Shown: in pieces, positions 35,418 through 46,427 of the stretch
Numbering within the stretch: position 1 is the first letter of the stretch
Layout of the letters: each line of letters begins with the position of its first letter
Source: Mucor racemosus
Lineage: Eukaryota > Mucoromycota > Mucoromycetes > Mucorales > Mucoraceae
DNA length: 64,000 nucleotides
Assembly (NCBI GenBank): GCA_027405735.1
Contig: JAPEHQ010000007.1
Location: 1,079,001 to 1,143,000 of the forward strand
Direction of reading: 5' to 3'
The notes under the pieces: generated by a model
Database searches by the model: none
The model's input: only the letters and a program-made list of their open reading frames with translations
Told to the model about the DNA's origin: nothing
Program-made: the position numbers and the translations under genes

Positions 35418-36562
35418 TTAGAAATCAGGCTCATTTTCGAGAACAATACGATATCTAGGCTTTCCGTCCTTGATAGCTTGAATAGCAGTATTAACGTCAC
35501 TCATTGGCATTTTGTTTATCCATGGCTTTACTGTGGTGGTAGCAGCAAATCTGAGCATATCTTCAATCATGCGAGGAGAACCAATAATAGAACCAGAGAT
35601 GGTAAGCTGTTTACCAGCTAAAAGAAAAGGAGGAATACCAACAAGAGGAGTCTCAGGGATAGCAACCATGATGAATTTACCATTACTCTTCAACAGGTTT
35701 AAAAAGAGACTCCAATCAAAGTTGTTAGCAAAACTAGTACAAATGATATGTGTAAGAGAATTTGCTCGGCTCTTCATTAATTCTTTATCTTCAGTAACAA
35801 TGTATTCATCACAGCCAAGTTCCATAGCATCTTCACGCTTTCTATCAGAATGTGAAAGTGCAACAGCCTCAGCACCCATGGCTTTGATCCATTGAATAGC
35901 AAAGTGACCAAGACCACCAATACCAATGACGCCAACACGATCACCACGTTGAACATTGCTTCTTTTCAAAGGAGCATAAGTAGTAATACCAGCACAAAAG
36001 AAACATGCAGCCATTTCGTTTGTCATACTACAAGGAATCTTGAAAACAAAACGATGGTTGCCCCTCCATTTATTAGCATAACCACCAAATGTCTTGTCAC
36101 CATTTTTCCAGAAGCCATTGTAAGTACCACCTCTAGATAAAATGCCTTCTTTACAAATGTTTTCATCACCTTTCTTACAATCATAACATTCACCACAAGA
36201 ATCACATTGTGCTCCTACGCCAATACGATCACCGACACGGATATCCTTGACTTGTTTACCAACTCTGGTACATACACCAACAATTTCATGACCAAGAATG
36301 CAAGGGAAGACAGTTTTCTCCCAACCTTCACTTAAAGTATGAATATCTGAACCACAGACACCACAATGGCTGATACCCATCTCGACATCGGTTTCTTCCC
36401 AAGCCTTTAAGGGCAGTTCCATTTGTTGAAGAGGGGCATCTATATCATGATTATTAGTTCAATTGAAATTTGATATGTTGAAATGTATCAATGATTTGTA
36501 CCTTTAGTAATGGCAGCCCAACCAATAAATGTATCTTTGTTGTTAGTGGTAGCAGGAGACAT
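35418..36562 (-). CDS. Zinc-dependent alcohol dehydrogenase, cinnamyl/ADH6 type
   Basis: Two exons, 36562-36502 and 36439-35418, 360 codons. The intron (GTACAA...ATAG, 62 nt) splits an Asp codon; the first exon supplies MSPATTNNKDTFIGWAAITK. Catalytic zinc ligands are visible: Cys in SHCGVCGSDIH and His in LGHEIVG. The structural zinc cluster CDSCGECYDCKKGDENIC is complete. The Rossmann motif GIGGLGHFAIQ binds the cofactor, and the KFIMVA and GSIIGSPR stretches match the NADP(H)-preferring ADH6/ADH7/CAD group. Such enzymes reduce a broad range of aldehydes, including aromatic and fusel aldehydes, in the cytosol. Length is as expected (360 in yeast Adh6). Confidence 0.93.
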
Positions 36563-39321
36563 TTTCTTAATGTTTTAATGAATTGTTATTAAGGTAGTAA
36601 CGAAAAAAATACACGATTCCACCGAATTTTTTGCCTGTCTTTATATATGGAGTCCTGGATAGAGAAGGAGGAGGTGGGTCCCTTCACCAATTTAAAACTT
36701 AAACTGAAATTATAGTAATACACAGATACCTCTCTTTACTAGTTTTTTCGCGCTTTTAACCTAGTTTATGTAAGCAATTAAAGGCTTTCCCTTGGGAATT
36801 AACGGGATCTATGAATTGTTTACATAATAATGCTTTTAAAATACAGCAATCTAGCGTAATAATGGACTTCTCTCCCCCTCTCATTTGAATAACGGTGATC
36901 GCTTTATCCGAATCATTTCTCTCAAGAAACAGCTACAGTTGGCATAAAGGACCCGATTGCATCAGCAGACAAATATAATAGAATTATATGCTGTGTAGTA
37001 GATAAGGGTTATAAACTATCGAAAGTAGAACTAGAGGTATATTATGTAAGCTTGTGCGCAAACATATTTTAATATATTGGTTATATCAAAAATTGCTAAT
37101 ATTATGTAAGCTGGAAAAATACACTTGGTGCGTTACTGACAATACAAATGAATGACCTACAAATTTATATGCATTTGATACTAAAAGTTATTCAAGAGAG
37201 AAATAAAACACATGATTTCCTATATCATTCATATGGTGCAGAATACTATATATAAAAAGAGGTGATGGTCCCCACACTTTTCATCTCAAACAAACTATAT
37301 ATATACTCCACTTGATGAACCATTATCTATAACTATACCCGACTGATATATTAAAGATCTTAATCACGGATTCTCTTTAAGACAACCTTGTTATATAGAG
37401 TATAAAAAATTAATAGCTAACGTGCTTGTATTATGTAAGAATGGAGACCCCGTTTCAGGTTTGATTTTCTCGGCACTTGAATGTTAGATATGTTACATAA
37501 ACATGTTACAAGCCCATCTGTATGTTCCGTTATTTCCCAGAACTTGGTATATCCTAGAGGGTTACATGTCAGTTAATAAAACAACATTTATCCATATTGA
37601 TTAGTATTTTAAATGAAAACTATAGAGCATTCATATGTTATACTGAAGTAATTCGATCTGTTCCTATTTTACATTTCAGATACAATACAATACAAAATAT
37701 ATTATAAACGGTACCAGCAGTTACTGCAATTTACCAGATTAAATTGCGGGGAAAATATTCCGCGGATACTCTGGTTTACATAACGATGGTTTGTAAGTAC
37801 ACGGACTTTTTTTCAATACAGTATCCAGCCTATCGCCCTGAAATGGTGTCTAGTTACTAGTAGAAATTAATTGCATGATATTGGATACTGTAAAACGTAT
37901 ATGAAATGGTTAGATTATATTATCTTTTTCTAAATTTATTTTATATCTCACCAAAGATTCAAAAACACTTAAAATTTACTGTCTTTTCCTTTGAAACTGG
38001 ATTCGATTTTTCACCCCTGCGCAGCTTTTTTTTTTCACTAAATAACATACAGAAAAAATTATATGACAATGTACCTGAGATATTCAACTTTAATTCAAAA
38101 ATAAGTATCGGAAAATATCCTATTTTTTGCAGTTTATATAATTTTTTTAGTGCTAATGTTTCGGATTTTTACACGTATTTCACTACTAAAAGCTAGAAAA
38201 TTTGAGGCTTCATGTCTCTACAAAAAATTAAGTTATATTGATACTTTCTAATAACGAAACTTACTTTTTTGAAGCACTCTATAACATATTTCAGTATAAA
38301 ATAATTCTGAGCACTTTTATTTTTTTTTCATTTTTTTTGACATTTTTGTAGTAGATTTCAAATATTCGTTAAATTAAGCAGCATTTCTTTCACATCCTTG
38401 TCATCGACCTCGCTGGGATCACTTGGACTCGGTTTAGCTTTTTTAAAAATATTAAGTTTTCGTGGAGATATCCTCAAAAATATGTACAAGGAGATACTTC
38501 CATATCTAGCTTCAATTTTTCCCCTGTATACCCTCATCCCTAATTCTGAATTTGAAAATATTTTGGACAAAAACCTCGTTTTCTCTACGAAAAATACAGT
38601 CAAAAAATTCAGCAATGGCTCGATTGATAGATAACTTTCTTATGCATTTTTTCCGGTATTTATATTTAAAGTATGCTTATAAAAATGATGTATATATTCA
38701 AAAAATCTCTAAAAATTCAATCGTATTTTACACAAAATTTAATGTAAATCATTTATTCAAATTTTATTTTAATGGATGCAGAATTTAAAATTATACAAAA
38801 AGTATTTGATACACTAGCTCAACTTTCTTTGCAATTCATAAGCTAATAAACGATTTTGTTTTTTGGATCATTTTCTGGGCTCCGTATATATGGTTGGGGT
38901 CGTGCCCGACTAGATTTCATTTTTTGGTTTCGGAGGGCTATCGCCCTCCGAAACCAAAAAATGATGATTTTGATGTGTCATATCGTAAAATTGATTATAT
39001 GCAATGTCCTCATACCAACACATCATACAAAACTATCCAAGGCAATAATAAAAATATTATTTGATGGTTTTAGATTACTTTGTTTTAATTTATTGCGTAT
39101 CTAATGCTTTATAAAACATAAAATCAATCACATACGGTATTTTGAAAAGAAGAACAGCATGCAGTTGTTTTCAGGGACATTAATATAGCACGATAAAGAA
39201 TAAATTAAACATATTTTTCATAAAAATAAATTGTATAATATTGAAAAAAGTATTTTATAATTGTGTTTATTTATAACTCGTTTTTAGTAAATAGTTTGCA
39301 TTTGTATGCGTTTAAACAAAG
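36563..39321. other. Long intergenic region with hairpin and old repeats
   Basis: Promoter side of the alcohol dehydrogenase (36563 on), then AT-rich sequence without a supported gene. Short open frames at 37906-38196, 38358-38615 and 38856-39104 overlap on both strands and lack any domain. The stretch 38480-38620 carries a diverged copy of repeat family G (ATTTTTCCCCTGTATACCC). A perfect 22-bp hairpin lies at 38917-38964. Confidence 0.4.
38917..38964. repeat. Perfect 22-bp stem, 4-nt loop inverted repeat
   Basis: The left arm 38917-38938 pairs without mismatch with the right arm 38943-38964; the loop is TATC. The arm contains GGTTTCGGAGGGC, unusually GC-rich for this AT-rich region. A smaller hairpin GTCG-TGCC-CGAC sits just upstream (38900-38911). 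No target duplication is apparent. Confidence 0.8.
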
Positions 39322-42300
39322 CTATAAAGAAGGAGAAGGCGAATAAAACTGGCATTTCTTTGGAATTTGTTTACCAGGGCAACTGTACATGTTGTCAAAA
39401 TTAAACTTTTCACATCTGAAGCACTTTTTTCCTAAATTCCCTAGTTTTCTTTTTTTTACAACCATTGGCACATTATTCTGGATTAAAGATGTAGGTTGTG
39501 GCCTAATAGCTGCAGGAGATACCACCAAGCCATGAGTTCTCTTATTACTAATTATATTATTAGTTGGAGTTCTGGCTGTATTCGATGATTTTCGAGGTGG
39601 TATATTAACCAGGCGAGAAAGCGGAACAGGAGGATTCACTACAACATCTGGACGATTAGCAGGGTCCACAGTTACCAGAGCTGCACTAATTTTTGATACG
39701 TTTTTCGACGTCTTAGTGCTGTTACTATAAGTATCATTATTCTGAGATTTGTTGTAAAATGATTCAAGTAACTCTGGAAGCTTGTAGTAGTCCGTAGGAA
39801 ATTTATCTTCCCCCAATGCTTCATTAACCGTATTACATCTTAGGCACCATTCTTTTGTCATCTCAACGAAATCAGGTTTTGCTCTGCTAAATAATCCTAG
39901 TTGATTATAAATTTCCCAAAACTTATCTTGCTCTTTTTTGGTATGAATGGAGGTAACCGGATACTTTGTGCCTTGCATGTCGGCCAAATACTGATATGTC
40001 GACAACTTTTTTCTACGAACAGATACCATGGGCAATGCGCAGAGTTGCAAAACGTCTTCAACCAAAGAAGTAGAAATTAAGCAGCGATCATTGCTTTTAT
40101 TACTGGGAATCATTTTTAGATGTGTAATGGTGAATTCAGGCACAGGACAGATACCGAAAAACTCTCCAACCGGGAAGTTGTGAATGGCCGTGCCGTCAGG
40201 ATCATAATATGACCCTTTTACAGTTAAACCAAGCTCACTCTTCAAGTGATTGATACCTTGAACAAGCCAGGGGTTGTAGTGGCTTTTATGTATAATATTA
40301 TACCTATTGAGTGAACCCACCTATTCAAATAAATGTTATTAATCAAGTCATTATGGGAATATAATAGTACTTACATCGGTATTGTGCCTGAGGCGATAAT
40401 CGGCCAACAAGCAATCTGTGAGCCTTGGGGATGCATTGTACATGGAAAACTTGCGTATAATATTTGTGTGAACACCTCCTTCTAAGCTGTTGGTGCCGCG
40501 AACACATCTATATACTGGCAAACCAAGATCGTCGACATATCGAACGTAGTAGAGAGGTACGCCCACAGGATCCGATACATGTCCTTTCTCTATCGCTTCC
40601 AAGATTTTTTTCGCCTGAGCCTTGCATGCATTATCAAATAAAGGTTGCCCACTCTTTGCGCACACAGCATTTCCTAGATCCTGGAAAAGTTTTTCCACCA
40701 CAGGTAGTAACTCATTTGAAGGTGGGATTGTCCTTCTTACTCGCTTTGCTATCCAACCTGGGCTTTCTCTGACCACTTTATCCCACGTAGTTTTCTGGCG
40801 TTCAAAGGCTTTGCTCACTCTCTTCTTGTCATCCTGGCTTGTTACAAACAGAGCATCGCTAAAACGAGCCATAAATACTTTTTGAGCACCATGCTTCTCA
40901 GAAATTGGAAGCGAATCCATCAAATGGAAAGCATCCTTCAAAACCAAAGTTGGAAATGTTGAATTATCAATTAATGGTTCCTTTTCTGCAGGGAGTTTGG
41001 TTGTCTTCAAGCAACTAAATTGTATGCGCATTGTTGTGATGTTGTCCTGTACATCAAGGTCAGAAAAAGTTCTAATAAGCCTCTTTGAAATTCTTTTGTC
41101 ATGATGACAGACTGGCGCCAAAGCATCAGATGTGATAACCTTCAAGATCTTAACCTCAACACAGCATGTGCATTTGATAGAACTATCAAGAGGAGTATCC
41201 AAGATCTCTGCAATTACTAACTGTTTACCGCGACATGTTTTTGCTGTGGCATACACATTGACAACAGTACCAACCTTCGATTTCTGGTTTACCGGATGAT
41301 TTAGTACTTCAAATGTTCTCATCTTTTCCAGCATACACAGCGCAACACGAGCGTCACAGGCAGCATATTGGCGTTGATCAGCATCTAAAGTGGCAGCTTC
41401 CCAATCTCCGGATCTGATGCTATTAGGCTTTGGTAAATACTGTCCCAATATATCCTCGCAAAGGCTTTGGAGTGAACATTTCTTTAAAGTATGGATATGG
41501 CCCATTTCCATATAATGGCTAGCCAAATCAACATACGCCTTTCGAGCATAAGAAGACTTCTCAACATTATAGTCCGTTTCGAGCTTCATTAGATCTTGCT
41601 TGACACTACGGCCAACCTTTATGACATTAGTGTCCTCGAGAAATAGCTTCAACTGCCCAGGAATGGGGTTTGAGATATCCAAATGGAACAGGTACACAGA
41701 CTTTTGAAACGCAATTTGGATCAATGAGATTTTTTGCCTTATTGATTTCTTGTTGACAAATTTAGTTGTCCACTCACAATCAAATCCTACATGGATTGGT
41801 ACAATTTGATTGCCATAGGGATTTGGTGTCAAGAACCTAAAAAGTTGAGATGCCATGTTGTTCATTTGAATGGCTGATTGTAAGTACACAATTGAAACAT
41901 CTGCAGGAAGTTCGTAATGAGGAAGACTTGGGTTTCCAGTTATAGCTTCATTAATATGAACAACGTTATCTTTCAATGATGGTATCCAACGCTCAAGGCT
42001 TGGCTGGTCTGCTACAACGTTATCTGTATAAAAAACACGAGGCAGCTCTTCTTGGTTTTTCAGGCAGGTCTTCATCATTTGAATAAACCGTTCCTCAAGA
42101 TGAAGCAATGATTTTGTGGGCGCTAAAACCATCATTCTGATTTCCTCAAACTCGTTACATAATGTGTATAATGCAGTGAATATTGAAACGCCTTTAAGTT
42201 TAGCAATTTTTTTGATAATCTTAAAGGTATGATCGCCCTTAAGGATAACACCGCCAAGCTTCATCATCTCTGCATCAATTCGAGCCTTCAAATTTTCCAT

Positions 42301-43585
42301 ATACGAGGTGTATACATAGCCAATATATGCAGCAGAGGGTACACTACCAGAATATCCAATTGAATCCTCAAATTCTGAAAAGTCTGCGATCTTATCAGGA
42401 GCATATCCAAAGGAAATTTTTTTTTGGCGCTCATCTAGAGAGTGCTGGAAGTCGTATGCGGCATCGAGATATTGAAAATAAAGTTCATCGTATCTCAACC
42501 GATGATTCTCTCGAAGAACTTTATGTATTCTTCCTGGGCCTACGGAATTCTGCATTAAAGGGCGAATAAGATTAACCAACAATTTTGAGATGCCAGATTT
42601 CAATGTTAGCAAAGCTGGAAAGTCGCTCTGCACACGAAGAGGTAATTGCTGAATAAGGTCACTATCATAGCCTGTGTAATTATGCTTATCAGATTTAGAA
42701 CAGACAAAGCGAGATGTCAACATGTAAAACGAACTAAAATCAAACAACAAAATTTATGAGTTTATTGTTATTATATATTAAATTTGATTTGAAGCACTTA
42801 CTCTTTGATATCAATTACACGACGAGCTTTAGGAGTGAACCCTTTTACATTTAGGTGACCACCGCATCCAGATTTACAGCAATTTAGCTTCTTTCCTGGG
42901 GCCGTCAAATACTGTGGAAACCACAAAAACATTCTTGGTGTGTACAGAACCTCCGGCTTTGGTGCTTTGTTTCCACCAAGGGCAAAGCTTGGACAGCTGG
43001 TGGATACCCAAAAGGTTTTTCCATCTGTATATTCTGATGGAGGCTTACCACGATTGCAAAGTTTTCCTAACCTTTCAAGGATTTTCTTGGAAAGTTGGTC
43101 GGCTGGACTACCCTCGGCAATGTTGAGAAACTCTTCTTCTTCCCTTTCGATCGAAGCATAATCAACAGGAAGAGCATCGTTATCTTCGTCATCATCACTA
43201 TCTTCATTTCCGTTGCAATCCAAGGGTTCAAAGTTTCCATTAACATCTTGCACACTACTTTGATTGCTTGACAATGATGATTCTTCATTGCCGTTCAATT
43301 TTGCAGCAGAAATTTCCTTTATTAGAAAGCATTAATGTAAATCAAATGTCATTTAATTTATATAAAGTATACACTTACTTCAGAAGAGGAACTACTGGGT
43401 ATAGCAGCAGAGGTTGATGGCTCACCAAATGTTGATGTTGTATCAGGATTGATGCTTGCATGTGAGTTTTGTTCTGCTAATGTAGTTTGAAGAAATACAT
43501 CTATTCTTCTTTGAGATGAGTCTTTTTTTGGCACATTTTTGGAGCCTTTAACTCGACCACGACCAGTACCTGAAGATTTTGTCAT
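39322..43585 (-). CDS. Transposase-like protein with inserted WRN-type 3'-5' exonuclease domain
   Basis: Four exons in phase: 43585-43379, 43316-42802, 42733-40375, 40320-39322; 1359 codons, no stop or frameshift. N-terminus basic (GRGRVKGSKN) and Ser-rich. Residues ~150-400 resemble the DUF6729-type module found beside exonucleases in fungi (FWFPQYLTAPGKKLNCC, FYMLTSRFVC, LPLRVQSDFPALLTLKSG). The exonuclease has DEDDy motifs: FDCEW (D559, E561), SVKQD (D621), YAACDA (Y697, D701). Possible DDE-transposase acidic residues flank it: D408 in GDHTF, D478 in YTDN, E992 in RGTNSLEG. The C-terminus has a CxxC..C..C cluster (KKCFRCEKF, CPGKQIPKKC). Substrate and role unknown. It could be an unusual mobile-element protein or a domesticated one; no terminal repeats were found around it. 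Confidence 0.8.
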
Positions 43586-44488
43586 TTTGAAGTTTTTTTA
43601 ATAATAATTTTTTTTAAATGGTCAAATAAATATTATAAAATATTCAAAACTAATGCAGCTTTTTCAATATTTCAATTAAGACAGTAATGAATAAAGTTGT
43701 AGGCTTTATATATACGCTGCATGCCCCTCCCTTCATGGGTTTTGGGACAGCGCATTAATTAACACCATGATTCAGGACAACATTAGTACTCAATAACCAC
43801 ATTTATCTCAAATTCTAATTGGATCAGAAACACCCAATTTAAAACCCAATAACCTCTATTTGAGCAATTCCATTGGTCGTTTAGAATTAAAAACTGTGTT
43901 TTATTGGCTGAAACTAGCATTTAAAACCCAATAACCTCTGAATCAGACACTTTCATTGGATTAGAGGGCCCCTTCTATGAGCAGTGAGCCATTTTCTGAT
44001 CGGTTTCACAACAAATCAGTTTTGGAACCCCGTTAATATAGGTTTAGGCTGTGATATGAACTAGTATTTTGATTATCTCGACGAAAAATTAATATTTTTT
44101 TCTGAAACAAAAATTACAGAGTAGCTTTGAATTGGATCTATCTTCTAAATGCAAAAATGTAATATTTCAGTTTATTACAATATATTTTAGGTTAATTTTT
44201 GTCAATATTAGGGTAGCGTACTTATATTCTGGTCTTAACTCTTTTATTTTCGGACGAATATCAATGGTCAATAGAGGAAAGGTATATCGTCTTTGAAGGT
44301 TTGACGTAATTGGACTCAATCATTGAGAGAAGAAATTTGAAACTTTTTGAAAATTATCTAAGACCTTCCTTTTGCAATTAGTAGAAAGCCGACAAAAAGC
44401 GTACTGTATAAATCTATCCAAATTAAAATTACTGTTGTAGAGAGGATTTATATTGATTACTGATCTATTAGGATTACAACATTCCAAA
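43586..44488. other. Upstream region of the exonuclease/transposase-like gene
   Basis: Promoter side of the minus-strand gene, with a CCAAT-box array at 43818-43959 (separate entry). The rest to 44488 is AT-rich without a gene. A 25-bp word at 44076-44100 recurs exactly at 61216-61240. Confidence 0.5.
43818..43959 (-). promoter_or_regulatory. Array of seven CCAAT/ATTGG boxes
   Basis: ATTGG at 43818, 43872, 43903 and 43955; CCAAT at 43834, 43846 and 43928: seven sites in 142 bp, 233-374 bp upstream of the start codon of the minus-strand gene. A 20-bp word TTTAAAACCCAATAACCTCT occurs at 43838 and again at 43920, each followed ~34 bp later by CATTGG, which indicates an 82-bp duplication. In fungi such boxes bind the Hap2/3/5 CCAAT complex. 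Confidence 0.6.
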
Positions 44489-45017
44489 TGTCGTATATTT
44501 TCAGGATTGATAAATAGTACTTAAAAAAGAATACAATTATAAAAGAATGAGTAATTAATCAGTTCTTCAACTGTATAATAAAAACAAGATATCGTTTATT
44601 TAGATGTAAAAGTATGGCCTTTTATATTGACTTGACATTGAGATCCTGAGATGTAATTTAAGGCACTATTGAACCATTGGATCTGTTTGATAGTAATCTA
44701 TGGATTGAAATGGATCAATCATAATTGAACCGTTCTTGCAGAGCTTGTGAGTTGTGTTGTTTCAATGCTGCGCTAAATATGCTTGGATGTTGATTTGATA
44801 ACTACTTGATTGGTTAACTGCTGGGATGAAATAATGTGGTGTCATAATTGAGGTCCAAGCGTTCTTGGTAATTACTGGATTAAACTTGGTACGCTAGGAG
44901 TTTCTTATATCCGATATCAAGACTTGCACTTCAATACATGTCGTAGTCAATAGATTGTAAGATGTATTGATACTGTAGAAGGTGATAATGTATGATACTA
45001 GTAGGTGGAATACAACA
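44489..45017 (+). mobile_element. Solo LTR, family D (uninterrupted)
   Basis: 529 bp, TGTCGTATAT...GGAATACAACA, flanked by CCAAA at 44484-44488 and 45018-45022. It lacks the LTR E insertion found in the 14221-15267 copy and so provides the empty-site reference. Confidence 0.88.
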
Positions 45018-45022
45018 CCAAA

Positions 45023-45504
45023 TATAAAAGAATTCTGACAGATATAGAAAATTCCATTGTTTAGTAATAATTGGTCCCTGTTATTATTATTCAGGAAATA
45101 CCAATAAAACATACGTAGAGCAATATTGCCTCCACTGGAACATAACCTATTAGTTTATTACACAATCATCTATTAGCAATAAGTTTTACTGTTACTGGTT
45201 ACTGTACATCTAATGGATCTTTATCCATTAAATTAATTTTACCATGTAAATCCAATAGCTATAAAAACTCACATTCAATTTATCTTAATGAATGACAGTT
45301 TTTCCGTTGATTTTAATCATATATTATATTAGGGGGGCCAAAAAGAAAACAAATTTTCATATATATTACTTGATCTTTATATATACTTTTAAAATAAAAT
45401 AGGAAAAACAACTATGCTATAAGAAAATAATATATTATTTATATTTTTCGAGCACGCAAGGTAAGTAGTATTGAGAAACAAAACATTTTGTTGAGCTAAT
45501 ATAT
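45023..45504. other. Spacer before Harbinger remnant
   Basis: AT-rich; no gene. May include the eroded 5' part of the transposase remnant that follows, but nothing can be aligned by eye. A run of six G lies near 45332. Confidence 0.4.
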
Positions 45505-45974
45505 GTCATTGGCGACTCAGCTTACAAGCCAGATCCATGGTGTATTCCAATAAAAAAAACTTTCCTGAACGGAGGACTACTCTCTCATAGTAAACAGGAA
45601 TTCAATTATTACTTGTCGCATACTCCAGTTCGTATTGAACATTGCTTCGCTGCTATAAAAGGTTGATTCCCGTCCTTGGAAGGGAATCAAATCACTGTTA
45701 ATTCAAGGGACAACGTACGCCATACGGATCGATGGGTACAAGTGTGTGCTACTGTATGTTGCATAACATTTGTTTGCAATACGACATACCTAGTTATATT
45801 CTTGAGCTAATTGATAAATTTGAGAGAAATTATGAAAATAGGGATTACTTTAAAGATGATTACCTTCAAAGAATCAAGAAAAATATTACAATGTACCTTG
45901 CTGATAAAGACAATAATGATGATGATAGAGTAATATCTTTAATTTATGATAACAACTTTACTGCAAAAAAATAG
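45505..45974 (+). pseudogene. PIF/Harbinger (DDE_Tnp_4) transposase remnant
   Basis: Reads VIGDSAYKPDPWCIPIKK, then FNYYLSHTPVRIEHCFAAIKG, the D and E blocks of PIF/Harbinger transposases (GD.AY...., R..IE..F..LKGRF). An in-frame TGA replaces the Arg of KGRFPSL at ~45665. The end, CYCMLHNICLQYDI, is one frame away from RWVQVC, so a frameshift lies near 45740. The N-terminal HTH half is absent. No terminal inverted repeats recognised. Dead and truncated. Confidence 0.82.
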
Positions 45975-46427
45975 TAAATTGGAAGCACGCAAAGTCTCAA
46001 AGAAAATTTTCTGAAAGATAGAGATTATTGCTATGTCAGTATTATATCTAAAATCGCACATTTAAGGCCTTGATCCATATTTGGTTTGACAGTAAATCAA
46101 CACGCGTCCACGTTGATTTTACGTGCGTTCTCGTTAATTAACATTGTGGTTAAAGTACACTACTATGATCTCCATTTCATCTCGTATTGAAGTAAAATAA
46201 TTATTTAATCTGGAGGAGTTGACAATTCTTATCATTCCTGACAAGATGAAATTCCTATAAGAAATACGGACACTAGAACAGCATTCCCTATGAGATATTA
46301 AGCCATTACTCACAGTTTAGATAATATAAAATAACAACAACACTCGTAATAGGAATGAACACCGAAATTAGAATAGATGATTTGAAATGTATAGATAAAC
46401 AGAAGCTCATCAAGACAAAATAATAGA
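45975..46427. other. Spacer, no gene seen
   Basis: Follows the Harbinger remnant. It contains a GC-richer patch near 46100-46140 (ACACGCGTCCACGTTGATTT) that could be the element's end, but no matching inverted end was found. Confidence 0.35.
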
